This document shows positions 8,898 to 18,213 of a stretch of DNA of 64,000 nt, in pieces (positions within the stretch are counted from its first letter, which is position 1; the number at the start of each line of letters is the position of its first letter). The notes under the pieces are model-generated. The model ran no database searches. It saw nothing but the letters and a program-made list of their open reading frames with translations, and had not been told where the DNA came from. The position numbers were made by a program, and so were the translations under genes. Origin of the DNA: Paludibacteraceae bacterium (GTDB lineage: Bacteria; Bacteroidota; Bacteroidia; Bacteroidales; Paludibacteraceae); the NCBI GenBank assembly GCA_017551675.1, contig JAFZLC010000010.1, positions 1 through 64,000 of the forward strand, given 5' to 3'.

Positions 8898-9932
8898 TTA
8901 TTTAAATGTTATTGTCGATTTAGACGAACCCACTTCAAGTTGAACCTGACGACCTAAATAAACAGCCAAGTTCTCTGAATCATGGCCAATGTTGATACCA
9001 TAAAGAACAGGAATGTTCAATGGTTCCACAGCCTTTCTTATGATCTCGTTAAGCGGTTCATCACTACCTTGATTCATGTTTGTAAACTGACCAACAATAA
9101 TACCCTTCACACAATCCAATTTGGCACTCTGTTTCAGATTGTACAACATACGATCAATCTCGTAATTATTTTCTCCTGTATCTTCAATCAACAAGATAGC
9201 ATCACGAACGTTCAGGTCGAACATGGTTCCACCCAAACTATAGATCAAAGAGAGGTTACCACCCACAAGACGACCCTCATTCTTTCCCTCTATGCAGTTA
9301 GAGTTGGTGTTGATAGAATAAGAGATGCTTTCGCCAAAGAGAGCCTTACGCAATGACTCCACACTGTTAGTGTTAGAAAAGTTATTGACCATAGCTCCGT
9401 GTATGGTCTCAATACCCTTATTGTTCAAAAGTGCATGGAAATAGGTGATATCACTGAAACCCACCAACCATTTAGGATTCTGTTCAAATTTTTTCCAATC
9501 GAGATAGGGTCCCACCTGCACAGCACCATATCCGCCACGAGCAGCAATAATCGCTTTAATGTTAGGATTATCAAGCAACTTCTGCAATCCTGCTATACGT
9601 TCCGACTGTGTTCCTGCATAACGACCATCATCCTTGTATAGATTATCAGCCTCAACAACATTCAATCCCCACGACTTCAATGTCGATATTCCTTTGGAAA
9701 GTCCATCCTTGGTAACTTTATTAGAAGATGCAAAAACAGCCACAGTATCACCCTTTTTCAAAAACGGCGGACGAATATCCTGTGTGATCAACTCCATCTC
9801 ATGAGTAAGATAATATTGATCTTGATAAATGGTCTCGTTTGTAATATATTCATTCGTTATATACTCCTTCTTACAAGAAGACAATGCTGCTGTAATGCAA
9901 ATCAGCAAAAAAAGTTTTTTCCTCATGATCAT
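8898..9932 (-). CDS. LD-carboxypeptidase (peptidase family S66), lipoprotein
   Basis: 344 residues. A lipoprotein signal peptide ends at Cys20 (ITAALSSC). An unusual short linker follows in which YITNE is repeated in tandem (residues 24-33). The catalytic domain has the S66 features: ARGGYG at 131-136, the nucleophile Ser160 in GFSDIT, HGAMVNNF, Glu250 in LLIEDTGE and His317 in NIGHDSE, i.e. a complete Ser-Glu-His triad. Family S66 removes the terminal D-Ala from tetrapeptides during murein recycling. The cytoplasmic E. coli LdcA has no such signal; here the enzyme is predicted to sit on a membrane in the envelope. Either of two close ATGs (9932 or 9926) could be used. Confidence 0.92.
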   Translation of the reverse strand: MIMRKKLFLLICITAALSSCKKEYITNEYITNETIYQDQYYLTHEMELITQDIRPPFLKKGDTVAVFASSNKVTKDGLSKGISTLKSWGLNVVEADNLYKDDGRYAGTQSERIAGLQKLLDNPNIKAIIAARGGYGAVQVGPYLDWKKFEQNPKWLVGFSDITYFHALLNNKGIETIHGAMVNNFSNTNSVESLRKALFGESISYSINTNSNCIEGKNEGRLVGGNLSLIYSLGGTMFDLNVRDAILLIEDTGENNYEIDRMLYNLKQSAKLDCVKGIIVGQFTNMNQGSDEPLNEIIRKAVEPLNIPVLYGINIGHDSENLAVYLGRQVQLEVGSSKSTITFK

Positions 9933-9940
9933 AAACTATT

Positions 9941-9964
9941 TAGGCGGGTCTCATATTCAACCCA
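9941..9964 (-). repeat. Recurring ACCCRC leader element, copy 1
   Basis: On the minus strand the sequence GGGTT is followed by gagACCCGCCTAAA and then, 6 bases later, by the ATG of the LD-carboxypeptidase gene. GGGT and ACCC can pair in a small stem. Related elements precede the start codons at 21418, 27066 and 58774, and a weaker one that at 22571. Confidence 0.4.
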
Positions 9965-10035
9965 TTATTAATGATTCGTACTAAAATCGTAAATTTATTT
10001 CGTGGAATATTTGAATTACATTCATCGAATTCACC

Positions 10036-11034
10036 TTATCCAAATATAAATTTTAATTTCGTTTTGTTAATCAACGCAACCACTCCCCAACATCCGAAAA
10101 ATACCACACAGAAGAGCAATATAGGTCCTATCACCTCATGTTCATTAATAAACGATGCAACCACGAATTGATTCAAAAGCAGAATAATAACGATTTGATG
10201 AAGGATATATATACCCATGCCCGAAGCATCTAACGAAGATAGGAGTGGAGACATGCCATTCGTCTTTGTATCCGAAGGAACAAACAACAGTTGAAACAAT
10301 GTCAACGTCAAACATATACCCATCACCCTCGCCAACAAATCTGAGTGGAAACGGAACTCGTTATAGGTGAACAGAGCAACCAAAGCGATAAATGCTAGCA
10401 GAACACCCCATAAGAATGATTTGTTCAAATGTGTCCATTTTTCAGGTATAGAAAATCTTGCCCAAATAACACCCAAATAGAAAATAGGGAAATAGACAAG
10501 AAAGGAATCCATACAAAGGAAAGAAGACAAAAGGTCCAGTTTGCCCAACACAAAATACAATGCTGAAAATGCCAAGCAGAAGCAGATATTCACCATAAGC
10601 GACTGCTTCTCCCACAAGAAACGAGTGACAAAGATAAAGACGAAGCACCACATCAACATCAGTAAAAACCATAGATGACATGCAGGAAAGACAAAATGGC
10701 TTGGACAAATACCTCTATATATCAACAAGTCAACCACAACAGCCCACAGCAAAAACGGAATCAGCAGTCTCTTCACCTTCTTCAAAAGGAACTCTTTTCC
10801 ATCAGAATACTTCTGACACTTTGTCTTCAGATAAGCAAACAGATAACCCGACACAAACACAAACATCGGCATATCAATAGAGTTCAGAAATTTATTAAGA
10901 TGTTCGTATAAATCTATATGAGGGAAAACATTTTCACACATTGAATAACCAGAGCCGAACTGATAGAAACAATGATATATCACCACCATTATCATGGCAA
11001 TGATTCTAAGATATGAGACTTCAACCTTTTTCAT
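10036..11034 (-). CDS. Membrane acyltransferase, acyltransferase-3 family
   Basis: 332 residues with about ten hydrophobic helices. The N-terminal YLRIIAMIMVVIYHC carries the R-x10-H pattern of acyltransferase family 3 (OafA/NodX type), and SIDMPMFVFVSGYLFAYL is the matching F-x-x-SG-Y/F helix. These integral inner-membrane enzymes transfer acetyl or other acyl groups to sugars or lipids of the cell surface. Substrate cannot be told from sequence. The start overlaps the rimO stop by 4 bases (ATGA type), so translation is probably coupled, although a functional link with RimO is not expected. Confidence 0.88.
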   Translation of the reverse strand: MKKVEVSYLRIIAMIMVVIYHCFYQFGSGYSMCENVFPHIDLYEHLNKFLNSIDMPMFVFVSGYLFAYLKTKCQKYSDGKEFLLKKVKRLLIPFLLWAVVVDLLIYRGICPSHFVFPACHLWFLLMLMWCFVFIFVTRFLWEKQSLMVNICFCLAFSALYFVLGKLDLLSSFLCMDSFLVYFPIFYLGVIWARFSIPEKWTHLNKSFLWGVLLAFIALVALFTYNEFRFHSDLLARVMGICLTLTLFQLLFVPSDTKTNGMSPLLSSLDASGMGIYILHQIVIILLLNQFVVASFINEHEVIGPILLFCVVFFGCWGVVALINKTKLKFIFG

Positions 11035-12332
11035 ATAATCACCTTACCTATTAAATCAAAATACTCATAATCGACAATTTCGACGGTATAAAACTCTCCG
11101 ATGGTCAACTTACCATCCTGCACAGGAATCAGCACCTCAGGATCCACCTCTGGCGAATCATATTCGGTTCGTCCATAATAATAGTCGCCCTCTTGTCGGT
11201 CGATGATAACTTTAAGACGTTTACCAATCTTATCAGCATTCAACTCTTCTGCTATGCCTTCCTGCAGATTCATCAATTGTTCAAGACGAGCAGACTTCAC
11301 TTCTGGAGGAACATCATCTTTTAGTTTTGCAGCCGGTGTTCCCTCCTCTTCACAATATTGGAAGGCACCCATCCGTTCGAAACGAACCTTTCGGACGAAC
11401 TCCATCAAGTTGTTAAACTGCTCATCTGTTTCACCTGGGAATCCCACCATCAATGTTGTACGCAGATGGATGCCAGGCACCTCATCCCGAATCCGTTGGA
11501 TAAGACGATAGGTCTCGTCGCTGGTGATATGACGGCGCATATCCTTAAGCACCTTATCATCAATATGTTGAAAAGCAAGATCCAGATAGTTGCACACATT
11601 ATCCCTTTCGCGCATGACACGCAACAGGTCATACGGGAAGTCCGTAGGATAGGCATAATGCAGGCGAATCCACTCGACGCCCTTGACATCCGAAATTTTC
11701 TCAACCAACTTAGCTATGGAATACTCTCCGTAGAGGTCTTTTCCGTAATATGAGAGGTCTTGGGCAATGATTTGGAACTCCTTCACGCCCTGAGACACCA
11801 ACCATTCCACCTCAGTGACAATCTCTTCGATGGGACGAGAGGTATGTTTACCAGTGATCAAAGGGATGGCGCAATACGCACAATGGCGGTTGCATCCCTC
11901 AGAGATTTTCACATAGGCATAATGAGAAGGCGTTGACAATTTATGTTGAAAAGCGTAATCCGACTGATATTGGTGACCCAAATCCGAAATAATCTCCTTC
12001 CAAGCAAACTTACCATAGTATTTATCCACCTCAGGGATCTCTGTCTCCAGATCTTTCTTGTAACGTTCTGACAAGCATCCCATCACAAGAATTTTTTTCA
12101 CTTTCCCTTTTTTCTTAGCCTCAACAAATTTCAGGATTTGTTCGATCGACTCCTCTTTCGCGTCGCCAATAAAGCCACACGTATTAATCACCACAATCTT
12201 AGCCTTGGGGGTATCAGGGTCAAATGTCACCTTATACCCAGCCAACTCCAACTGACGGGCGAGCAACTCAGAATCAAACAGATTCTTAGAGCAGCCCATA
12301 TTGATCACATCAATACAAGATTGAACAGACAT
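11031..12332 (-). CDS. rimO: Ribosomal protein S12 methylthiotransferase RimO
   Basis: 433 residues. N-terminal methylthiotransferase domain with three cluster cysteines (Cys14, Cys52, Cys86), radical-SAM domain with CNRHCAYC (Cys147, 151, 154), and a C-terminal TRAM domain (about 365-433). RimO adds a methylthio group to the conserved aspartate of ribosomal protein S12. It is told from MiaB by the start (NMGCSKNLFDSE) and by the EFQIIAQDLSYYGKD segment. The gene starts 3 bases after the ftsY stop and is followed by an overlapping acyltransferase, forming one minus-strand unit. Confidence 0.96.
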   Translation of the reverse strand: MSVQSCIDVINMGCSKNLFDSELLARQLELAGYKVTFDPDTPKAKIVVINTCGFIGDAKEESIEQILKFVEAKKKGKVKKILVMGCLSERYKKDLETEIPEVDKYYGKFAWKEIISDLGHQYQSDYAFQHKLSTPSHYAYVKISEGCNRHCAYCAIPLITGKHTSRPIEEIVTEVEWLVSQGVKEFQIIAQDLSYYGKDLYGEYSIAKLVEKISDVKGVEWIRLHYAYPTDFPYDLLRVMRERDNVCNYLDLAFQHIDDKVLKDMRRHITSDETYRLIQRIRDEVPGIHLRTTLMVGFPGETDEQFNNLMEFVRKVRFERMGAFQYCEEEGTPAAKLKDDVPPEVKSARLEQLMNLQEGIAEELNADKIGKRLKVIIDRQEGDYYYGRTEYDSPEVDPEVLIPVQDGKLTIGEFYTVEIVDYEYFDLIGKVII

Positions 12333-12335
12333 CGT

Positions 12336-13286
12336 TTATTTGAATAAAGAATCGACAAATTCCTTTTTGTTAAACACCTGCAAATGGTCGATACCCTCTC
12401 CCACACCAATATACTTTACAGGTATCTTAAACTGGTCGGAGATACCAATCACAACACCACCTTTGGCAGTACCATCCAATTTAGTGATAGCCAAAGCCGT
12501 CACTTCTGTTGCCTTTGTAAATTGTTTAGCCTGTTCAAAAGCATTCTGACCTGTTGAACCATCCAATACCAACAACACCTCTTGTGGTGCATTTGGAATG
12601 ATCTTTTGCATTACCTGCTTGATCTTCGAAAGCTCATTCATCAGATTGATCTTGTTGTGCAGACGACCCGCAGTATCAATAATCACGACATCAGCATTGT
12701 TCGCTTTCGCAGAAGACAATGTGTCGAATGCCACAGAAGCCGGATCAGCACCCATCTTCTGCTTTATTACAGGACAGCCTACGCGCTCGCCCCATATATC
12801 CAACTGTTCAACTGCTGCTGCACGGAACGTATCCGCAGCACCCAGATAGACTTTTTTCCCTGCCTTAGTAAACTGGTAAGCCAGTTTTCCAATTGTCGTC
12901 GTCTTACCAACGCCATTGACACCCACCACCATAATCACATAAGGCGCAGAAGATTGAGGCACATCGAAATCAGAGCCATCCACCGTGTTGTTTTCCTCCA
13001 ACAAAGCGGCAATCTCATCTTTCAGAATATGATTCAACTCATCTGTACTTACATACTTGTCTGCTGCAGCACGTTTTTCTATTCTCTCAATAATCTTAAG
13101 TGTAGTATCAACACCCACATCTGAGGTAATCAATACCTCTTCAAGGTTATCCAACACTTCATCGTCCACCTTTGTTTTACCCACAACGGCACGCGCGATC
13201 TTTGAGAGAAAACTCTCTTTTGTTTTTTCAAGACCCTTGTCCAAGGTCTCTTTCTTTTCTTTAGAAAAAATACTAAATAGGCCCAT
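12336..13286 (-). CDS. ftsY: Signal recognition particle receptor FtsY
   Basis: I take the start at 13286 (316 residues, MGLFSIFSKEKK), which matches the compact FtsY N-terminus of Bacteroidota; an upstream in-frame extension to 13340 is AT-rich and unlikely. Helical N domain (about 10-100), then the SRP-type GTPase G domain with G1 GVNGVGKTTTIGKLA, DTAGR (G3), TKLDGTAKGG (G4) and GVGEGIDHLQVF near the end. FtsY docks the SRP-ribosome complex at the inner membrane during co-translational targeting. The long acidic A domain of E. coli FtsY is absent, as is common outside the proteobacteria. The gene is divergent from the large TPR gene. Confidence 0.96.
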   Translation of the reverse strand: MGLFSIFSKEKKETLDKGLEKTKESFLSKIARAVVGKTKVDDEVLDNLEEVLITSDVGVDTTLKIIERIEKRAAADKYVSTDELNHILKDEIAALLEENNTVDGSDFDVPQSSAPYVIMVVGVNGVGKTTTIGKLAYQFTKAGKKVYLGAADTFRAAAVEQLDIWGERVGCPVIKQKMGADPASVAFDTLSSAKANNADVVIIDTAGRLHNKINLMNELSKIKQVMQKIIPNAPQEVLLVLDGSTGQNAFEQAKQFTKATEVTALAITKLDGTAKGGVVIGISDQFKIPVKYIGVGEGIDHLQVFNKKEFVDSLFK

Positions 13287-13365
13287 ATACATATTTTTTT
13301 CAGTTACAAAGATAATGATTTTTAAATTTTCAGCACTCACTTTCTCAGAATCTTACTTTGTTTCG

Positions 13366-13373
13366 TATCTTTG
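13366..13373 (+). promoter_or_regulatory. Bacteroidota -7 box before the TPR gene
   Basis: TATCTTTG fits the Bacteroidota -7 consensus TAnnTTTG and ends 25 bases before the ATG at 13399. A good -33 TTTG at the usual distance is not obvious. Confidence 0.5.
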
Positions 13374-13398
13374 CATAAATCAAATTCTAACTATACAA

Positions 13399-16300
13399 AT
13401 GAGGAAAGTATTCATCTCTTTAATCGCAATGTTTTGTATAACAGTCTGTTATGCACAAAAAACTACAAATTATACGCATTCAGATAAGTTATTTTTTGAA
13501 GGAAAAGATTTATATGATATGCGCCAATACGCAGCTGCATATCAAACATTTAACAAATATTTAGATAAAATTGTAAAGGATCGAAGTCCTCTTTATGGAG
13601 AAACGGAATATTATATAGCATGTTGCGCATACGAGATGGGAGCTCCTGATGCCAATAAAAAGATTGCCACATTTCTTTCGCATAATGCCAACTCCACTTA
13701 TGCGACCAGAGCTCATTTCTTAAATGGAACGCTCCTCTACAACGAAGGTGAATACCACGAAGCCCTCCAAGAATTTGAGAATTGCGATATCTCCAGATTG
13801 TGCAAAGACGAGCAACATGACCTCCTCTTTCGCAGAGGTTACACCTATTTGGAGAACGGATCATACGAAAAAGCAAAAGAAAATTTCACTCAATTACTGA
13901 AAGATTCAACTAAATATCAACAGTCCACGCAATACTATAATGCATACGTCGACTACGTAAGAAAAGATTACGAAGCTGCTTATCCCGTTTTCCTTTCATT
14001 GCAAGACAAACCGGAATATAAAAAAGTGGTTCCATATTATCTTTTCCAAATTTATTATGCGAAAAGAGATTACGATGCAGTATTGTCTGCGGGGGAAGCA
14101 ATTTTAAAAACCGACACCAGCAACGTGAACAACAAAGAGGTTCACAGAATCCTCGGAGAGTGTTATTACGAAAAGAAGGATTATAAAAACACCATAAAAT
14201 ACCTTTCTCTCTATCAAAAAGAGAGCGACCAGGTGGTTCGTAACAACATGTATATGTTGGGTATCTCCTACTATCAGATTGGAGAATATGCCAAAGCAAT
14301 CGACTGTTTCCAGTCTGTCACCTCCATAGAAGATGCCATGAGTCAAAATGCTTACCTCTATTTAGGTGCTTGTTACGTAAAAGAAGAGAATTATAACAAC
14401 GCACGACTCTGTTTTGAGTCTGCCGGACGTATGGATTTCGAAGAGAATGTGAAGGAAGAGGCGCAATATAACTATGCGATGATTGTTTACCAACAATCTT
14501 ATTCTCCGTTTAACGAATCCATCACCGCATTTGAAAACTTCCTATCCAACTTTAAGGAATCGAGATACAAAGACCGTGTTTACAACCACATGGTGAATCT
14601 CTACCTAACCACTAAAAATTACTCTGAGGCATTAAACTCCATACAAAAGATTGAGAACAAGACATTGCCAATATACGAGGCACGTCAGCGTGTCACCTAC
14701 AGTCTTGGTGTTCAGTACTTCATCAATAGTGATTACAACGATGCCATCAAGGCGTTCGATGAGTCTCTCAAGGATGGAAAATACAACAGTCAGTTGGCAG
14801 CATCCACCATCTTCTGGAGAGGAGAAGCCTATTACAAGTTGAAAGAGTATGATAAGGCATCTGCCGACTTCTCCCAATTCGTCAACTCCGTGGGTGCCAG
14901 AAGTTGCGATGAGTTCAACGTGGCTCACTATAACATGGGTTACACCTACTTTACCCAAAAGAATTACCAAAGCGCTTTGTCTTGGTTTAGAAAATACATC
15001 AACCTAGAAGAGAAGAACAAAACACTCATAGCAGACGCCACCAATCGTATAGGAGACTGTTATTTCAACTTCCGTGATTTTGACAACGCACAGAAAAATT
15101 ACGCGAAGGTATACGCATTGCGTGGTCCGGGAGCCGACTATGCATGCTTCCAAGAGGGTTTCATCCAAGGATTACAAAAGAACTACAACGGGAAGATTTC
15201 AACACTGAACAAACTGATCAAGACCTTCCCTCAATCAGAATACTTAGCCGATGCGCAATATGAGATCGGTCGTTCCTACGTCATGTTGGGAGAGAAACAG
15301 AAAGCCATCTCTACATACGACAAACTAAACAAAGAGTACCCTCACAGTCCGCTCAGTCGAAAAGGACGTTTGCAAACAGGTATGCTTTACGATGAGATGA
15401 ACAACTTTGAGAAGGCGACAGCCTCATACAAGGAAATCATCAACAACTTCCCTTCCAGCGACGAAGCAAAAACAGCTTTGGAAAGTCTTAAGAACATCTA
15501 CTTTGAAAAAGATGACATTCAAGGCTTTGCCGATTATGTCGAGTCACTGAACGGATTAGCTAAATTCAACAAATCGGAGCAAGATTCGCTCACCTATCTG
15601 GCTGCCGAGCGACTCTTTGAGAAAGGAGAATACGAACGTGCGGTTGCAAGTTTCAGCAACTACATCAACAAATATCCTAACAGTTATTTTGTCTACGACG
15701 CACATTTCAACATGGCCAACAGCTACTATAAGTTAGGCAAAAAAGACAAAGCAGAGGAGGAGTACCAATACATCGCCAATCAGATTGGCTCATCAAAACG
15801 AGAAGAGGCACTCACCAGACTATCAGAGATCCAGTATGACGCGCAAGACTATGCCAAGGCGGTTGCCACCATGTCTACACTCGACAGTATCGCTCAGAAT
15901 GCAGAGAACAAGCAAGCCGCTAAAATCGGTATCCTCAGATGTAACAATCTAATGGGCAAGGCCGATGAAACCATTCTTGCCGCATCCAACATCATCAAGG
16001 GTGATTTCATTTTAGATCCAAACATCCAACGAGAGGCATTCTATACAAGGGCAAAGGCATACGAGGTCAGCGGAGACTCTGCCAAAGCTTACAACGATTA
16101 CCTCGAACTATCAGGCAACTGCATGGATGAATACGGAGCCGAAGCTAAATATCGCATTGCCGAATACAACTTTAGTCGTAAAGACCTAGCAAGTTCGGAG
16201 AAAGAGATATTCGACTTCATCGATAAAAACACTCCACATCAATACTGGCTGGCTAAAAGTTTCATTCTGTTGTCTGACATTTACGTGAAGCAACAACGTG

Positions 16301-16437
16301 ACTTTGAAGCTAAGCAATACTTAATGAGTGTTCGAGAAAACTACAAAGGGAAAGACGACATATCAACCGAGATCAAGATTCGCTTAGATCAAATCGAGAG
16401 TAGAGAGGCAGAAAAAATTGTTAACGAAAAGAAATAA
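13399..16437 (+). CDS. Large TPR-repeat protein, probably periplasmic
   Basis: 1012 residues from the ATG at 13399, chosen because it opens a signal peptide (MRKVFISLIAMFCITVCYAQ) just behind a TAnnTTTG promoter box; the frame is open further upstream, but that part runs antisense through ftsY. Almost the whole protein is TPR or TPR-like helix pairs, some twenty or more, with recurring Y-x-x-A-x-x-x-F and F-P-x-S motifs resembling the BamD/YbgF/Tol-Pal-associated type. It probably acts as a long periplasmic scaffold. The beta-barrel gene follows after 8 bases, so the two proteins are likely partners at the outer membrane. No enzymatic domain seen and no name can be given. Confidence 0.9.
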   Translation: MRKVFISLIAMFCITVCYAQKTTNYTHSDKLFFEGKDLYDMRQYAAAYQTFNKYLDKIVKDRSPLYGETEYYIACCAYEMGAPDANKKIATFLSHNANSTYATRAHFLNGTLLYNEGEYHEALQEFENCDISRLCKDEQHDLLFRRGYTYLENGSYEKAKENFTQLLKDSTKYQQSTQYYNAYVDYVRKDYEAAYPVFLSLQDKPEYKKVVPYYLFQIYYAKRDYDAVLSAGEAILKTDTSNVNNKEVHRILGECYYEKKDYKNTIKYLSLYQKESDQVVRNNMYMLGISYYQIGEYAKAIDCFQSVTSIEDAMSQNAYLYLGACYVKEENYNNARLCFESAGRMDFEENVKEEAQYNYAMIVYQQSYSPFNESITAFENFLSNFKESRYKDRVYNHMVNLYLTTKNYSEALNSIQKIENKTLPIYEARQRVTYSLGVQYFINSDYNDAIKAFDESLKDGKYNSQLAASTIFWRGEAYYKLKEYDKASADFSQFVNSVGARSCDEFNVAHYNMGYTYFTQKNYQSALSWFRKYINLEEKNKTLIADATNRIGDCYFNFRDFDNAQKNYAKVYALRGPGADYACFQEGFIQGLQKNYNGKISTLNKLIKTFPQSEYLADAQYEIGRSYVMLGEKQKAISTYDKLNKEYPHSPLSRKGRLQTGMLYDEMNNFEKATASYKEIINNFPSSDEAKTALESLKNIYFEKDDIQGFADYVESLNGLAKFNKSEQDSLTYLAAERLFEKGEYERAVASFSNYINKYPNSYFVYDAHFNMANSYYKLGKKDKAEEEYQYIANQIGSSKREEALTRLSEIQYDAQDYAKAVATMSTLDSIAQNAENKQAAKIGILRCNNLMGKADETILAASNIIKGDFILDPNIQREAFYTRAKAYEVSGDSAKAYNDYLELSGNCMDEYGAEAKYRIAEYNFSRKDLASSEKEIFDFIDKNTPHQYWLAKSFILLSDIYVKQQRDFEAKQYLMSVRENYKGKDDISTEIKIRLDQIESREAEKIVNEKK

Positions 16438-16445
16438 TACGCCAT

Positions 16446-18203
16446 ATGAAACGATTATCCATCACTTTAAGCATCATTGGTTTGACATCCATCTCCTTTG
16501 CACAGGAGGGAACACAAGCTACAGGGAAACAAGACACAACCATACTGAAAAACATTGAGGTTGTGAAAGAGTACAATCCTGTCATAAAAGAATCAGGGAA
16601 AATCAGTACAATGCCAGAATTGAAAGACATAAAAACGGAAAAGAAGAATTCTGACATCTCAGTATGGACCGTTCCATACCCAATCAAACCAGGAGAGACG
16701 CAAACATTAGACTTTGCTTCCGTTGAACCTGAAAAACGGAAATTTGCCAAAGAGCGTCACGCTAAATTGGGTTTTGGCAACTACGCCTCTTTCTATGGTG
16801 ATTTCTACACTCCACTCTTTAAGAACGACAAAAACCTATTAGATTTCAGTGCCACTCACAACTCTACTTTTGGTAAAGTGAAACTGACACCTAAATTATA
16901 CGAAGAACTTCCTTCTGAATTGGCTAGTCAGGCAACGTTTAACGACACGGAAGGAAAGCTCTCCTATACTCATAAATTCAAACGAATGAAGTTAAGCACC
17001 TTCGTATGGGGAAATTACACACTCCTCAAACGCTATGGTTATGATGATGAGAAGTTGGATCTTGCTAACAGCGGCGTCAAAGAGACAGACAATGACTCTC
17101 TCAAACAATCCTATTTCAGACTCTGTTCTAACATCAGATTTTCCAACTATAAATATTCATCATCCAAATGGGATTATGATTGTGAAGCTAATTACCGTTT
17201 GTTAAAAACGAGAGACGAATTATCCGAACATACAATACACACGATATTGAGGGGTTCTTACCATTTCGATAAATCTTCGTTTAACCTCACCTATGACATG
17301 CACAATATCATCATGAATTTGCCAGAGAACAACGAGATCTTTACGTTTGAGAATCGAGAGACACTCAATAACTACACGATGATCAAACTGATTCCTAGTT
17401 ACCGTTTCAAGGTGGATTTAGGTGAAATCAATGTGGGTGTGAAAGGAACATTCTGCATCAACCAAGGTAAGAAAGGAGCTGTCACACCAGATGTATATGG
17501 AAAGGTGAGACTGATTAATAACATCTTGTATGTCTATGCAGGAGTGACAGGAGACTACACCATGAACAACTATCAAAGGATAACAAAAGAGAATCCATAC
17601 ATATCAACGGACACTCGTGTGGAAGACACCTATATGCCAATTGATGCATACGTGGGACTTTCTGCCAAAATTGCCAAGAGAGTAAACATGGACATTCATG
17701 CAGGCTACAAACTGATTGAGAACCCATATTTCTTCGTTAACAGATACGACACGTTAACAGATCGTATCAGGAACACCTTTGATGTAGTATACGATGAAAA
17801 AGCAGGTATGTTCAATGCTGGCATTCGATTAGACTATCAGTTCGAAAGCCGTTTCAATGCCACATTTATCGGAGAATTCAACAAGTGGGCATTGTCTAAC
17901 ATTGAAGAAGCATGGCATAAGCCAAAATGGAAGATGAACGTACAGACTTCCTACATGGCTACAGAGTTCTTAAAACTACGTCTCGGCTATCTATTAGAAA
18001 CTGGAAAACGCGCTTTGGTAAAGACTTCCAATGTGGCTCTTCCAAATTCACATGACTTATTTGTGGGAGCAGACTTTTCATTGTTTGATTGGTTGAGTTT
18101 CTATGTGAACTTTGACAACGTCATCAGTCAAGAATATGAAAATTGGTATGGCTACACATGTCACCGATTTAACGTGATGGGAGGAGCATCCATTATATTC
18201 TAA
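16446..18203 (+). CDS. Outer-membrane beta-barrel protein, partner of TPR gene
   Basis: 585 residues with signal peptide (MKRLSITLSIIGLTSISFAQ), a short periplasmic stretch, and a long beta-rich region (from about residue 95) of alternating aromatic/polar strands ending in FNVMGGASIIF, with a C-terminal aromatic residue as in barrels. Between signal and barrel lies EVVKEYNPVIKES, followed by KISTMPEL; from memory this YNP motif recurs in Bacteroidota proteins annotated as TonB-dependent-receptor-like, but no plug domain is present here. Eight bases separate it from the large TPR gene, so it is presumably the membrane component of a two-protein module. Transport or assembly role unknown. Confidence 0.8.
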   Translation: MKRLSITLSIIGLTSISFAQEGTQATGKQDTTILKNIEVVKEYNPVIKESGKISTMPELKDIKTEKKNSDISVWTVPYPIKPGETQTLDFASVEPEKRKFAKERHAKLGFGNYASFYGDFYTPLFKNDKNLLDFSATHNSTFGKVKLTPKLYEELPSELASQATFNDTEGKLSYTHKFKRMKLSTFVWGNYTLLKRYGYDDEKLDLANSGVKETDNDSLKQSYFRLCSNIRFSNYKYSSSKWDYDCEANYRLLKTRDELSEHTIHTILRGSYHFDKSSFNLTYDMHNIIMNLPENNEIFTFENRETLNNYTMIKLIPSYRFKVDLGEINVGVKGTFCINQGKKGAVTPDVYGKVRLINNILYVYAGVTGDYTMNNYQRITKENPYISTDTRVEDTYMPIDAYVGLSAKIAKRVNMDIHAGYKLIENPYFFVNRYDTLTDRIRNTFDVVYDEKAGMFNAGIRLDYQFESRFNATFIGEFNKWALSNIEEAWHKPKWKMNVQTSYMATEFLKLRLGYLLETGKRALVKTSNVALPNSHDLFVGADFSLFDWLSFYVNFDNVISQEYENWYGYTCHRFNVMGGASIIF

Positions 18204-18213
18204 GGGATAAAAG

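Noticed and set aside
13057-13398. Upstream in-frame extension of the large TPR gene
   Set aside because: It runs antisense through ftsY, lacks a signal peptide, and the promoter box and signal sequence fix the start at 13399.
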